From: Neurospora tetrasperma FGSC 2508
Lineage: Eukaryota; Ascomycota; Sordariomycetes; Sordariales; Sordariaceae
Length of the DNA stretch: 64,000 nucleotides
NCBI RefSeq assembly: GCF_000213175.1
Contig: NW_009799101.1
Location: forward strand, 4,872,298-4,936,297
Reading direction: 5' to 3'
The position numbers were made by a program, and so were the translations under genes. Shown piece by piece: positions 37,448-48,718 of the stretch. The notes under the pieces were generated by a model that was not told the DNA's origin, ran no database searches, and worked only from the letters and a program-made list of their open reading frames with translations. Positions within the stretch are counted from its first letter, which is position 1, and the number at the start of each line of letters is the position of its first letter.

Positions 37448-39329
37448 TTTGTTGGTAGCGGTGGTAGTGGTGGTTAGAGGCGGGTTTGTTGTTGGTGTTA
37501 CTGGTGACTTGGTAAGTCCCGATGGTGTTGATGATGATGATGTCGAGGTCGATCGGTTGGAGATGCCGATGATTGACGGTAAGTTGAAGAACTCGGCCAG
37601 TGCTTGACAATATGGCTCGAGTTGGAGAGGTCGAGGTCGGTATTAGTTGAAGGTAGGGGAAAGCAACTGAATGCAAAGGTGAGTGCAAGTGCAAGTCGTG
37701 ATGGGACGAAATGCAGTGGTTCCAATCCCGAGACAGGAGCGGGGTATGTGAGGGGGACTTGGAGGAGTTCGGCTCGAGTCTACCGAGACACCGCACGCGC
37801 TACTACCCCACGATTTTCCCCGGATTTCCAAAGATGGGATGGGACAAGGGTCAAGGTAGGTTTGATAACTTGAACTGAAGATGAACTCCGAAAGACCGCA
37901 GGGACTTTTCTGGTGATGGTGATGATGTTGTAACAGTAACACCATGACAATAGTAAAAAAGGGCACTCAACTGGTATTTATATGATCGGGGAAAGCACGT
38001 GAGAGAGAAGTTCGTTATTGTGACAAGAAAGAAGACAAGGGGTCTTGCGCAACTTCGGTTCGGCTTAAGCCCCCCCTCGCTGTTTCCCATTGTGGTCGTC
38101 TCGTGACATGCCATTCAATGGAATTGACCAACTGGAGCAGGCAGATAATGCAAGGAAAGTTTACAGCTGAGCGGCGTGCATAGCTGACTGGACGGTGAAG
38201 CATTGCAACTCGTACCTTTAACGGCAGGTGAGTGACAGACTGACAGGAGGTGTTACCTAATGATAAGATGTGTATCAAGTGGTTGGTGGTTGGTTGAAGA
38301 GACAAGATGTTTGGAGATACATTTTTTGTGATGTTAAGTCTACAGTACGTACTGTAGAATATGGAAATCAAAAGTCCCAGATCATGTCAGCCATGTTTGA
38401 AGCTTTGGGTACTTGTAGAATCAGTTCACAGAAAACATGTCGACACGGCTCATTTCATGTCTCACTTTTGGTTTGGCCGTTGTATGGAAGGGTCCACAGA
38501 CAGGAACTGAACTACTGAAGACTAACAGGAAGCAACGAAACAATATGAAGAACTTAACACTCCATCTCTCCAGCCAGCCCCTCAAAGAGCGGCCCCCCTC
38601 CAGGCGGGTGTTTGTCTTGTGTCGATCTGCCGTTGTTTTCCGCTATCTCGGCGGGTTGGGGAACCGCTGCTGGCCGACGGGGTAACCCCAACTTTAAACG
38701 AAGTAGACCCACCTGTGGGCCTTAGGTGGACGGTTCGGGAAAGAGTGGGGATTGGATTCCTTCCACCGCGGCGGGCTTATCGATAAGGTATGAGATCATC
38801 AGTTCCCTTCCCTTGAATGGGGGACGCTGCGACTCTGTGAGCTTTCGTTGATGAAAACAAAGAACTAACTTCCACTTGAGCTTGGCATCATCACCGCTTG
38901 GCAACTTCACAAGTTTCAATTAACGCGCCCAGCCGGAGTCCACCGCCGTCATGTCCTTACTCGAAATGGCGTTGGAGGTTTTTTGATGTGTCAACGAACA
39001 CCGCGGATCGCGTTATGACAAGAACTAACTCGGACAAGTGTGCGCGATCAGATGTACGAATCACAGAGCAACACCTCGACTCTATTGACTCAAATTAGGT
39101 CATGGTTTTTGTTTATCCAAAACTTTGGTCAGATCTGGTAGCCAGCGAGTACCTAGGTCCATTCCATGTTCCAGAAGTTGATCCTGACAGATTGCAGTCA
39201 AGTCATCAATCAAACTCATTCCCGTCCCGAAACGCCGAATGAAAGGAAACCAATCCATCGTAAAGTCATGTCATCCGTTTGTCTACCAACTCCCAAGGTT
39301 GCGGGAAACCCCATGAGACCACGGGTCAT
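37448..39329. other. Intergenic, no gene seen
   Basis: About 1.9 kb that includes the promoter of the ThDP enzyme, with a GAT microsatellite and CGATCGG close to its start codon (37520-37565). No supportable coding frame was found. Confidence 0.55.
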
Positions 39330-39708
39330 CTACTCATTCAACCCCAGCTCCTCATCGCTTGGCTCCCGGTACGTTCCCTTGGGCTTGGCGTGTCTCGTCT
39401 TTTCCTCGATAATGTTGGACTCGTCGATGGCTTCAGTGTCGTCCTTGGCTGTTTTCACGAATCTATTAGTATCTGTCCCTCTATCGTGATTTATGTTCAC
39501 CAAGGTTCTTCGTGAGGACAGGAAGTAGAAAGAGAGAAACTGAAGACGTACCCAATTGACGATCGCTGTCCGCCTCCTCTGGAAGAAGCCCATCTTCGAC
39601 AGGCGCGTTGTCGTCAATGACGGGAACGGCTTCTGTGCCCTTGGTCTTGTAGGAGGGGTCGTTGACTTGGCCGGAAGGGGCCTCGTTGGAAAAGTTGGCG
39701 CTGGACAT
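39330..39708 (-). CDS. Small acidic protein with CHZ-like histone-chaperone motif
   Basis: Two exons on the minus strand, 39708-39552 and 39448-39330 (donor GTACGT, branch point TACTAAT, acceptor ACAG); the product is 91 aa. The protein is acidic and hydrophilic, with no signal peptide or helix bundle. Near residues 58-72 it carries AIDESNII followed by KTR. This resembles the CHZ motif (IDxSNII then TRG-K) by which yeast Chz1 holds H2A.Z-H2B dimers. Here the arginine-rich part is weaker (TRHAKPKGTY), so binding to histones is an inference. The gene is divergent to con-6 and shares its 1.1-kb upstream spacer. Confidence 0.75.
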
Positions 39709-40158
39709 GTTGGTGGTTTGTGGGCGGTTATTGTGTGTAGAGATATGTGAAAGTAGTAAGGTTAGTCTTGATGACTGGGTGCAAGTAGGTTGTTTGATTG
39801 GGCTATCACAAAATTAGGTATGAAGGTGAGTTCATGAGAGATGGTTTTACAATCAGTGGGTCAGTGTTTTTATGTTTCCTCCCTCAACCATGGACGGGCT
39901 ATTCCGTTCCCATTTTGTTGAGCTGAGCCTCAAAGACTCAAAATATGGATGACGGAAGCGATTACATCTCCGATCATCGAGGAGCAAGCCACCGGCAAAC
40001 CATCACCGATTAAACCTCTGCGGCTTTCGTCCCTTTTCTTTTCTCTCCATCTGTCAATAGTAGCATCATGTGCACTGTCCAATATATTGCGTGACGTCGT
40101 GCATCCTTTCCTAGATTGGACTCTGTTTCTGATTGTTTCTGATTTCCTGGGGAAATCG

Positions 40159-40182
40159 CATCGATCGTATTGGCGATCGATG
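40159..40182. promoter_or_regulatory. Inverted GATCGA pair, candidate light-response element
   Basis: CATCGATCG and its exact complement CGATCGATG are separated by TATTGG. Each arm contains GATCGA in opposite orientation. GATC-cored sites (GATCGA type) are known binding sites of the Neurospora White Collar complex, and con-6 is known to be light-inducible. The site lies 604 bases before the con-6 start codon and 451 before that of the CHZ-like gene. Function here is inferred. Confidence 0.5.
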
Positions 40183-40642
40183 GTGTTCGATGCATTCGGT
40201 TTGTTCTTTGAGGGCTCCACCGGACGCGGATCGACCCGTCCCACTTCTGCCACGATTCACATTCCGATCTATACACTAATTCACGCCTAACTAGGCAGGA
40301 ACCCTCACTACCTGTTTCAGCATCTACTTTGGGATCATTCCCACCGTACTGTGTTAGGAATTGATCATTTATTGATATGATGAGTCAATATTTCGTTTGC
40401 CAATGTTCAAAAGGATGAAGGGATGAGTGATTGTCTTGCGCTGGTTAGGATGCAAAGTGCCGGTGGATACGTCATGACGGTGCTGGCAGCATCATCGATA
40501 GGCAGGAGCGAACAAACAACCTAACATCGGATTGCAGGACCGCGGGGAGGAATTACTCCGGGCTGTTTCATGACTTGTCAGGTAGGATGACTTGGATGGA
40601 AAAGTAGAAGGTTATGGGATGGCCAACTGGGGCGAGAAAAGG

Positions 40643-40650
40643 TATATAAA
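40643..40650 (+). promoter_or_regulatory. TATA box of con-6
   Basis: TATATAAA lies 136 bases before the con-6 ATG, with a long CA-rich leader between them, as expected for a strongly regulated fungal gene. Confidence 0.65.
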
Positions 40651-40785
40651 GGTCTCTTGCTCCCATCAACTGCCTCAAAAATATTCCAGCAGACCAGACA
40701 ACCAAACAAACACACTTCATTCCCAAGACATCACTCACAAACAACCAACCTCTTCCAATCCAACCACAAAACAAAATCAGCCAAT

Positions 40786-41176
40786 ATGTCCGACTTCGAG
40801 AACAAGAACCCCAACAACGTCCTTGGCGGACACAAGGCCACCCTTCACAACCCTAGTACGTATCCTCCTCAGCGCCTCCAGCTTCCGTCCCTCGTCGACA
40901 TTTTCTTTTTCCATATCACATCCATCCAAGCCCCACAATCCATGACTAACCAGAAATATCACAGATGTGTCCGAGGAAGCCAAGGAGCACTCCAAGAAGG
41001 TGCTCGAAAACGCCGGCGAGGCGTACGATGAGTCTTCTTCGGGCAAGACCACCACCGACGACGGCGAGAAGAATCCCGGAAACGTTGCGGGAGGATACAA
41101 GGCCACCCTCAACAACCCCAATGTGTCCGACGAGGCCAAGGAGCACGCCAAGAAGAAGCTTGACGGCCTCGAGTAA
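40786..41176 (+). CDS. con-6: Conidiation-specific protein 6
   Basis: Two exons, 40786-40855 and 40965-41176 (donor GTACGT, branch CTAAC, acceptor ACAG); the product is 93 aa. The protein is small, hydrophilic and made of two related repeats (about residues 7-38 and 59-90). Each has the pattern NPxNVxGGxKATLxNP followed by NVSxEAKEHxKK. I recognise this as CON-6 of Neurospora, a family also seen in other ascomycetes. It is made during asexual spore formation, is abundant in conidia and is induced by light; its biochemical role is unknown. The intron interrupts the first repeat only. The gene converges on the MDR oxidoreductase gene with about 280 bases between stop codons. Confidence 0.93.
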
Positions 41177-41455
41177 GCTCACAGTTCACGAAAGAACCAT
41201 TCGACGAGGGGAAGCACGGAGTTATCTCGTTCGAAACATGGGCCTTGTAAATGCGAATGCATGATGGGGAGGATAATGAATCATGAGGTGTACGATATGG
41301 ACGATATGGACGGATCTTAATTTGATGACAGTAATGAAATCACACCATAGTCCCGAGCTGCTTTGGTCCAAACTCATCGTGAACTTTTTCTTGTGTTGCT
41401 TCTGTGATCACTCGTCGACTGTCGTGCGGGACCTCGAGACCGATCCCGGCTCATC

Positions 41456-42589
41456 CTACTCCCCAACCCTGATAACAACCTTTCCCTTCGCCCTCCCACT
41501 GCCCAACCTCTCATAGGCCTTCACCAACTCCTCCATCTCCCAAACCCCACCATCCACCAAGCCCCTTTCAATAACCCCCTCCTCCACCAACCTCCCCACC
41601 TCCCTTACAGTCTTCTTTCCGGGGATCAACAACAACAACTCAAACTCCCTCGGCGTCCTACCCAACCACACGGGCCTCAACTTATTCTTGACATAGGGAA
41701 CAACACCCTGCGATGGTCCTCCAGCAATACTGATAAACTTCCCCTCCTTCTTCAAATACCCCGGCGATTGAGAAAACATATCCTGGCTTCCTGCGCAGTC
41801 AAAGATGAAATCCAACTTATCCTCCCCAAACAGCTCGGCCAAGTGCGCAGTGACGGGGTGATGATCCTTGTAATTAACCACCTTTCCTCCGCACTGCGTC
41901 ACCAACTCCTCGCCTTCCGCAGAACCTGTAGTCCCCCATACTTTTGCCCCCTTTCCTTTGAGAATCTGCGTGAGAATACTCCCCACGCCGCCACTAGCGC
42001 CATTAACCAGGCATCGCTTCCCCTTCCAGTCCGCATCTGATGCGACACCAGCAGTCTGCGCCATGAGCACGGCGGTTTGTCCCGCGATGCCAAACAACCC
42101 CACTGCTTCTTCCCCGCTCACCTCATTCCTCCCGTTGAGTCCCCCCCATGTCTTTGGCTTTTTGGCTACCAGCGAGGAAGAGACGAGAAGGTATTCGGCC
42201 AACGAACCTTTACCCCAAAAGACATCTCCTGCTCCCAGAGCTCCACAGACTACGTCGCCCACTGTGAACTCGTTGGCGTCCACATCAGGTCCGGCGCCGA
42301 TAACTCGTCCGCAAAAGTCGAATCCAGGCGTGGGGTTTCGACGGAAGGGAAGCCAGTGCGGGAATAAGCGGAGGATGTGCAAGTCGACGGGGTTGAGTGC
42401 CGCGTGGGTGATTTTGAGGAGGAGGTTGTTGTCCGTGATGGTTGGCTGGGCCTGGGTGGTTGCGGAGGGGGCAATGGATGGGGATGAGCCGGGAAGGGGA
42501 TGAGAAGGGGAGAGGGTGAGGCCGGCAGAGGTGAGTGTCCAGGCGCGCATTTTGGCAGGGAGTTCTGATGTTGAAGAGGGAGATGCCAT
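41456..42589 (-). CDS. MDR-superfamily NADPH-dependent oxidoreductase (quinone reductase-like)
   Basis: A 377-aa intronless frame starting at an ATG in strong context (ACCATGGCA). The frame is also open for 34 more codons upstream to another ATG, which would add an Asn/Thr-rich leader. Visible hallmarks are an N-terminal GroES-like fold with NPVDLH and GFDFCGRVIGAG, then GDVVCGALG, the Rossmann entry GIAGQTAVL and the NADPH-binding NGASGGVGSILTQ, and later DFIFDCAGS. The structural and catalytic zinc ligands of alcohol dehydrogenases are absent, which places it with zeta-crystallin/RTN4IP1-like reductases that reduce quinones or enones. The substrate is unknown. Its stop codon faces that of con-6. 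Confidence 0.88.
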   Translation of the reverse strand: MASPSSTSELPAKMRAWTLTSAGLTLSPSHPLPGSSPSIAPSATTQAQPTITDNNLLLKITHAALNPVDLHILRLFPHWLPFRRNPTPGFDFCGRVIGAGPDVDANEFTVGDVVCGALGAGDVFWGKGSLAEYLLVSSSLVAKKPKTWGGLNGRNEVSGEEAVGLFGIAGQTAVLMAQTAGVASDADWKGKRCLVNGASGGVGSILTQILKGKGAKVWGTTGSAEGEELVTQCGGKVVNYKDHHPVTAHLAELFGEDKLDFIFDCAGSQDMFSQSPGYLKKEGKFISIAGGPSQGVVPYVKNKLRPVWLGRTPREFELLLLIPGKKTVREVGRLVEEGVIERGLVDGGVWEMEELVKAYERLGSGRAKGKVVIRVGE

Positions 42590-44204
42590 GGTTGGTTGAT
42601 GTTGAGCTACGGTGGATTGGGTTGGTGATGGTAGTGAAGTGGTATGTATGGTGTTGTTGATGTTGGTGATGTTGAATTGCAGAGTGATCATGGTTGGTTG
42701 AACTGAAATGTCCAGATTCAGGGGTTTGTCGAGTTGGCGGCTTGGCGCTGTTAGCGAGACGTGGATGAATCGGGTGTCCCAATGGTGATGGTCTGGCTGG
42801 ATGATGCTGATGTTGGGGCTAATGGTAAATTACCTTGGATAGAATTTATGGAAGGAAAGAAGTGTCCATGAAGATAATGAAAAGCCGGATGATGATACAA
42901 GCACTGAAAGAAAGATGAAACAAAAACAGCTCCTGGGTGAAACCAGAACTGCCGTTGTCGTGTCAGTGCCACTCCGGAACGGGACGAGAGCTTGGGCCAT
43001 CCGGGATCTAGGGCCCCAGTACGGCTCCGGCTTTCTCAGCGGCAGGACCCTCCTTCCGTCTACCGTCCGAGACCATATAAGCCCGAAGAATCGGACCTTC
43101 AAACACGGCCAAGTAGTCTACGTGGTAGTGTACTGGGTCCAGAAAATGCGTGGTATTTTCGTAGGTTTAACCCGTGCTCGTCCAGAGTTGACTCATCCCG
43201 AGTTCGATTCCGAGCATGGGCGAGCTGATCTTTTTTCTTCTTTTTTTCTTCCCTTTTGTTATCTTCGTTTTTCCTTTCATTTGGTTACTCCCGTCCGTCA
43301 TAACTGCATCTTTTCTTATAGGCAACCGGGACGGCGATTCCTTGCAAGCCTCCAGAAACTTCAACAAGGCTCAGATCACATCCACGAGTAAACGCACCCT
43401 TTCCAGAAACGCTTACCAGGTTCAAGCAAAAACTCAAGATGGCTATGAGGTTGGCCGTCAATATCAAAAGATATGTAAAGAAGCCTTTTACTTTCATCCA
43501 CTGAAAGTAAGAAGCTCCGACGTTCCTGAAGAGTCCCTTCCGCCACAGCGCAACTCTGGCCCTCTCAAAATATATCACCACTGGAAACATCTACTGAGGG
43601 GATTAAAAAAAAGAGAAAAAGGAGAAATGAAGAAAGAGGAACGGGGAGCGTATAGTAGAGGCATCTTCCTCTTTATACGTACCTCTTCATATTAAAGGTA
43701 ACAGGAGACTACTGGAATTTCCATGAGATTAAAAGGCGCCCAGTATGGGAGCAAAAGCAACAAGCATACCGTCAGTGCTCTCTTTGGTCGTCATAGCCCG
43801 ACTTGACCACTCTTTAGGTGGCTCGCCAGCGGCTCAGACCTGTCTACCAAGAAAGTGTCTCTACTCGAGAGCAAGAGGCTTCGCCCTGGATGCAGGCAAA
43901 ACCATTGCAAGCTCGTTTGAGGAGACGACGATCTCGGGCAGGCTTTAGTGCTTTCGTCATCCGGTTGCTTTACTTGCTGCGTCTATGTCGTAGGGGAGAA
44001 TGGCTAGAAGTGTATCCAGATGAAACGAGATGGGGTCAGGTGTGAAAGAGAGAAACGCCAAACGCATCAAAGCAGGATACGCAGGCTGGAAGATGACATG
44101 ATCCATTATTCTTTTAGCGCCATAGAAAACCATACCCGAGCCCATAAGCAAACAAGACAAGAGAAAGAAACCAAAAAAAGCTGATACTCGCAGACGACCA
44201 CAGC
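42590..44204. other. Intergenic, no gene seen
   Basis: About 1.6 kb between the MDR gene start and the RIO1 3' end. A plus-strand frame (43216-43695) opens with a Phe/Leu-rich stretch, but that comes from a pyrimidine tract. No supportable gene or RNA was seen. Confidence 0.55.
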
Positions 44205-45836
44205 TTAGTGCTTCCTCCTCGACGTGCTGTTCACCAACTTCTTCTTCATCGCCTTGGGTATCTTCTCTTTCCTCTTCTCCCTCTTGGCCTCCTTAACCGC
44301 CGCCTTATGCTGCTTCTTTTCGTCCTTGTCGATGAACCTCTTGCCTCTTGGTGTTCCCTTTTCGAATCGGCTCTCGTCATCCTCGTCATCACTACCCTCC
44401 TCTTCGTCACCACTGCCCTCCTCCTCCTCCTCAGACTCCTCCTCTTCCTGATCCTCCGCCGTCTTGTGCACCACTTGATCCGCCAATAGGTTCTTATATA
44501 CCAAATCCTCTCCCTGACCCTCGTTCACCTTGGCAACATCCTTCTCGATATCGTAAACCTCGTTCAGCGTCTTGGGGATGTACTGGTTTCTGAAAACCTC
44601 GTTGTCGACCTCCTGCTCGGCCCTGGCCTCCTCGGTATCCTCCACCTCCACCCTCGTCTGGTACAGCTGTTCGACCGTTTCCTTCATACCGGGTTCCTCG
44701 ACCGGTCCCTTGGGGTTGACGATGAAATCGAAAATTGTGCGGTCCGACAAAGTGTCAACACCCTTCCTCCTGAAGAAATCTCCGACGTTCTTGATATCCA
44801 TACGAAGGAACTCAAGCGAGTGGGGATGATCGTGCTCGACGGATTGGGAAACGTCAATGATATAGAGCTTCTTGTTGTTGTAGAGAATGTTGTATTCCGA
44901 CAAATCGGCGTGGACGAGGCGGCAGACCTGGTACAACTTGCGCATGAGGCCAAGGAGTTGGATGTAGAGGTCGCGCCATTGCTCGTCGGCGTCGTCGCCT
45001 GAGATGGGAGCGTCGCGCAGACGGGGGTAGGCCCAGCCCTTGCGATCTCCCAAGAAGCTCATGACGAGAACGTGCAGCTTGAGCTTGATGGGCTCCGGGC
45101 AGGGGATGCCGGCTGTGTACAAACGGCGCAGGTTTCGGAATTCCTTTTCGGCCCAGAGCTTGACCATCTTCCTGTTGTTTCCCTTTTCGCTGCCGCTCTT
45201 GAAGCGGTGTTCACCGGTAATGTACTTCTCGCGATCCTTGAACACCAGAATGGCCGTCTTGTAGATCTTGATGGCCTTGTGTATGGGGGCCGAGCCATCC
45301 TCGGGGTGGAGGATGGCACCGTAGACGTTGGCTTCCTTGCCCGTGCTGATGGCGCCGTGAATCTCGGAGACAAAGCCCTGGTTGATCATCTGCAGCAGGA
45401 TCATGCGCGTGCGCTGGTCGAGGACGAGTTCGGAGGTGGCACGGTCGGACTTGTCTTTGCTGCGCTCGGCGGGACCGGAGGCATTGTCGAAGGCGTCGAT
45501 GCGGATCTTTCCGGCGAACTTGGATAGGGCGGCAATCTGGTCGTCGACGCGGGCCGACGTGTTGGCTGTGGGTTTTTGTTGCTGGGCCTGAGCTTGGGAC
45601 TGCTGAGAGTTGGTAGCACCGGCGCCATGTTGTTGGCGGTTGTACGACTTGGTCAGGTCGGCGCCGCCATCTTCGTAGTCGAGGTCATCGTCCGATTCAA
45701 AGACATCTTGGAGGTCGTCGTCGTCGTCTTCCTCTTCGATCGCAAGGTTGTCGAGCTGGGCGGTGGTGTTGCTGAGGTCGACATTCTGGTTGTCGGTCGC
45801 CGCTGTGGTCGACGTGAGTTCTGGTTGGGACGCCAT
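44205..45836 (-). CDS. rio1: RIO1-family atypical protein kinase/ATPase (ribosome maturation)
   Basis: A 543-aa frame starting at the ATG in CAAGATGGCG. Visible features are a Gln/Asp-rich N-terminus with an acidic patch (about 35-60) and a RIO domain at about 130-400. The domain has the flexible P-loop STGKEAN (164-170), a likely ATP lysine in KAIKIYK (about 190), the catalytic HADLSEYN (Asp311, Asn316) and the metal-binding IIDVSQSVEHDHP (Asp328). A long acidic tract rich in EEE/SDDED follows, then a Lys-rich C-terminus. Rio1 acts in late cytoplasmic 40S subunit maturation (20S pre-rRNA cleavage) and in yeast also in rDNA and cell-cycle control. The frame is open 37 codons upstream, but a donor (AAGGTAAGC, near 45969) and an acceptor before 45845 suggest a 5' leader intron there, so the internal ATG was chosen. 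Confidence 0.94.
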   Translation of the reverse strand: MASQPELTSTTAATDNQNVDLSNTTAQLDNLAIEEEDDDDDLQDVFESDDDLDYEDGGADLTKSYNRQQHGAGATNSQQSQAQAQQQKPTANTSARVDDQIAALSKFAGKIRIDAFDNASGPAERSKDKSDRATSELVLDQRTRMILLQMINQGFVSEIHGAISTGKEANVYGAILHPEDGSAPIHKAIKIYKTAILVFKDREKYITGEHRFKSGSEKGNNRKMVKLWAEKEFRNLRRLYTAGIPCPEPIKLKLHVLVMSFLGDRKGWAYPRLRDAPISGDDADEQWRDLYIQLLGLMRKLYQVCRLVHADLSEYNILYNNKKLYIIDVSQSVEHDHPHSLEFLRMDIKNVGDFFRRKGVDTLSDRTIFDFIVNPKGPVEEPGMKETVEQLYQTRVEVEDTEEARAEQEVDNEVFRNQYIPKTLNEVYDIEKDVAKVNEGQGEDLVYKNLLADQVVHKTAEDQEEEESEEEEEGSGDEEEGSDDEDDESRFEKGTPRGKRFIDKDEKKQHKAAVKEAKREKRKEKIPKAMKKKLVNSTSRRKH

Positions 45837-48718
45837 CTTGCTGCCGAGTCTGCTTTCGTCAGTTCCGTCGGTATCAGCAGGTGGTGATGAGACAGGATGG
45901 CAGACGAAATGGAAAGCGTCATGGAACTTGCGAACTTCCACTGGCAATTTTCTTGGTGGGGCGAGCTTACCTTATCTTATCGTAATGCGGGGTGTCTTCC
46001 AGTTGTAGGGCTGTTTTCGAGATTCAGGGTTAGGGTAATCCGTGAGTATCGAGTTCTTGACGACGATGACTCGAAGACGGATTGGAATTGAACTGAGGAT
46101 GTTGTTGAATGTTTGCGTTCCAGATGATATGGCTGTTCATTAAGTAGTCTTTGGCTCCCTGCAGTATTCAGCATTTATAATTTGTTTTGCCTCTACGAGT
46201 ATAAACCACTTTGCACCCCTGCACCGATGGCGACCAGTTTGCCACTAGAGTGAGCTTGTCGCCTACGCTAGGCGATGATGTTGACGCTATCATTCTGATT
46301 CATTCCACATTCATTCCTTGCGCTTTTGCATCTTCGACATCTCAACACGGTGCGGAACACACCTGCTTCTGCCGGTGACTCAATCAGCACTAACAGCACT
46401 AACAGCACCCATTGCCCGCTTCCCTGTGGGACAGAACCCAGCTGTTAGTGCTCATAAGGGGCGACCACCCAAAAGCCAATTCTCCACCCATGGGGCATGG
46501 GCCGATTCCCAAAGTCATCAAGCAACACCATGGTCTCGGGTATACAGGGAAACCTATCGCCATCCACCTTACCTTCCATTTTACTTATGGTCAAATCTGG
46601 TATATGACCTCTGGAGATATGTGTTTCATCAACGGAAACGATGGAAACTTGCAATCAAAGTAGAGCCATCACGACCTTCTGGCCTGCCTCCGGCACCTCA
46701 TCCAGGCATACATTGACATGAAGCGTTGAGATGATTTGATTCATGGTCGTTGATGACTCCCACGTCAACAAACGGATAATGGGTCATCGACCACCCGAGT
46801 TCAGGAATGAACACATTTACATCATGTGTGAGTCGCAATTTGATGTCCTGTTCCTTCTATTTTACCTGCCCCTGACCTTTACCTTCCCACTTCCTGATCA
46901 GGTCTTAACCTTTTCCATGATTCCTCCTTTTTCGTGATTCCTCCTTTTCCACGGTCCCTTCTTTTCATATTGAATTCCCTGCACGGTACCTAGAGGTATA
47001 TTACCGGCGATGTGAGCCTTTAAAATCATAGAGAAGAGGACCCAAATAGTGAGGCATAGGTAAGTACCTACCATTCAAGGCTGCAAGAACCAATCTCGAT
47101 TGCATATATCACACTCCCCAACCTCAACCCAACGATCCAGCCGCGAATCATGCTGAAGATTGCCTCGACAGCCTCTACTGTTGCAGTTCCGCCTGTTGTG
47201 TCTTTGCGTACAATAGTTGTAGCGGCGAAGGGTCCCCTGGAATAGGTCTTTGCCACCCCGGCACCGATCGCCGTTGCGGCAGAACCTGTATTCAATGCCG
47301 TATCTGCACATTTGGACTTGTGTTCTCTCCTATGGTATGGGTGTTAGTGCTTTTTGTCTGGGAGGTTGGTTCAGATTATTGTGATGCTAGCTCACTGCTT
47401 GTGGTTTGCGTGTTCTGGTGGTTTCTTTCTGTAGGTTCAAAGCTGGTCTATCTTCACCTTCGCTTGGTTGCTTGGTTGATGGGCTATCTGGTGGAAAAGA
47501 TCGTAGTGGTGGAATTATGGGGATATTTATATATTTCCGAGGAGGAACTATTTGGCATTATTTGAGGTCCTTGGACTACTTCCTTTACACCCCATGAAGG
47601 GAGGTGAATGGCTTCAGAGAACCACTGTGAAGTTCGTTGATTGAGCCCCTTGAAGAGTCGGGTTGCCCTCGTACCGGAAACAGGAAAGAATAGATCGGCC
47701 TCCCATGAGAAGCGAACAGGTTGCTCATGTTCGATCGCTTCACTCAACCTCCATCTATTATTTGTCCCATTCACATGCCCTCCACCTTGCAAGAGTTGAA
47801 TCTCAAACAATTTGAGATCAGTCCCTCATCTCAAGATCGAATGACCATGGACAGAGGTATCCTGCTTCTTATGGCCTACGTCTAGAGGTATTCATTGACG
47901 CCGCTCAATCCTGTCCTCCCGCCTACCGCAAAGACCCTTCACGGTCACATTTTGAATCGATCATCTCTGTCCCTCTAGAAGTCAATTCACCGTGTGCCCA
48001 GCAGAGAATTTTATCCCAAACGGATCCTGTAGTTCCCGTCCTTTCAGGAGAAGGACCCCAAGAAAGCTCAAGGAACCTCAGGCAAGGGAGACTTGGTCCT
48101 GATCCCAAAGCGGATAGTTCATTGGGGCATCGATCGCTGTACAGGATCATGGGTTTAGTCCTATTGGGCAGTCTGCTAGCCTGGGACAAGCTTCGCCGTG
48201 GGAGGGGAATGCCAAGACACACCTTGCTCATCCGCCATGTTGACGACACTCGATGGTAGAGGTACCTAGATTTAGCGTGGGTGTATGTCCATGAGACTGC
48301 CCAAATCCTAGATCCAATAGTCCTTCTCGTTACAGCAATTATTTTGCTACTAGATCCAATCAAGCTTCCACTTCATCGCTGGAGGAAAGGATAGAGATGA
48401 TGAAGCCTTGTACAGGACGGAACGTGCTTGAGCGACACATAAGAGTAACGAGATAGGTTTTGAACATCCAGCTTTGCCACTTGGAACACTGAATCAGTCA
48501 GTGTTTGTTTACATTACAGACTAAGTTGATGACTACCTACCTACCTTATCCAAGAATGATTGCCTTCCAAGCTCCCATGTTGCCGGTCGTGACATCCAGC
48601 CACACCATTTCTGTTTCCATGCCATGCCCAATGAGTAAAGAACACCAAACATACGCTGACCCAAACACCAACAAGCCTAAATCAAATCATCGGTGAACCC
48701 AAGACCTTCATATCATCA
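45837..48718. other. Intergenic, one doubtful small frame
   Basis: About 2.9 kb. The first 150 bases probably hold the spliced RIO1 leader. Four TAGAGGTA-type sites occur or cluster in the second half of this spacer and nearby (46991, 47883, 48258). A minus-strand frame at 47311-47075 encodes 78 residues with eight cysteines and could be an exon of a small Cys-rich protein, but no partner exon was found. No other gene was seen. Confidence 0.5.

Larger units (their letters stand above)
39709..40785. other. Shared upstream spacer of the CHZ-like gene and con-6
   Basis: This 1.08-kb spacer separates two divergent genes. It holds a perfect GATCGA inverted repeat (40159-40182) and a TATA box near con-6. 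A plus-strand frame of 113 codons at 39949-40290 shows no coding signature and was left out. Confidence 0.65.

Noticed and set aside
42590-42691. 34-codon extension of the MDR oxidoreductase
   Set aside because: Asn/Thr-rich and unlike the family; the downstream ATG has a much better context. A targeting leader cannot be fully excluded.
43185-43225. TTCGATT resembling a tRNA T-loop
   Set aside because: The flanking CCGAG and CCGAG cannot pair, and no cloverleaf fits.
43216-43695. 159-codon plus-strand frame with hydrophobic N-terminus
   Set aside because: The hydrophobic part comes from a T-rich tract; the rest is Lys-rich and unlike a secreted or membrane protein.
45837-45947. N-terminal extension of the RIO1 frame by 37 codons
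   Set aside because: Splice signals suggest a leader intron here, the sequence is not conserved-looking, and the internal ATG has good context.
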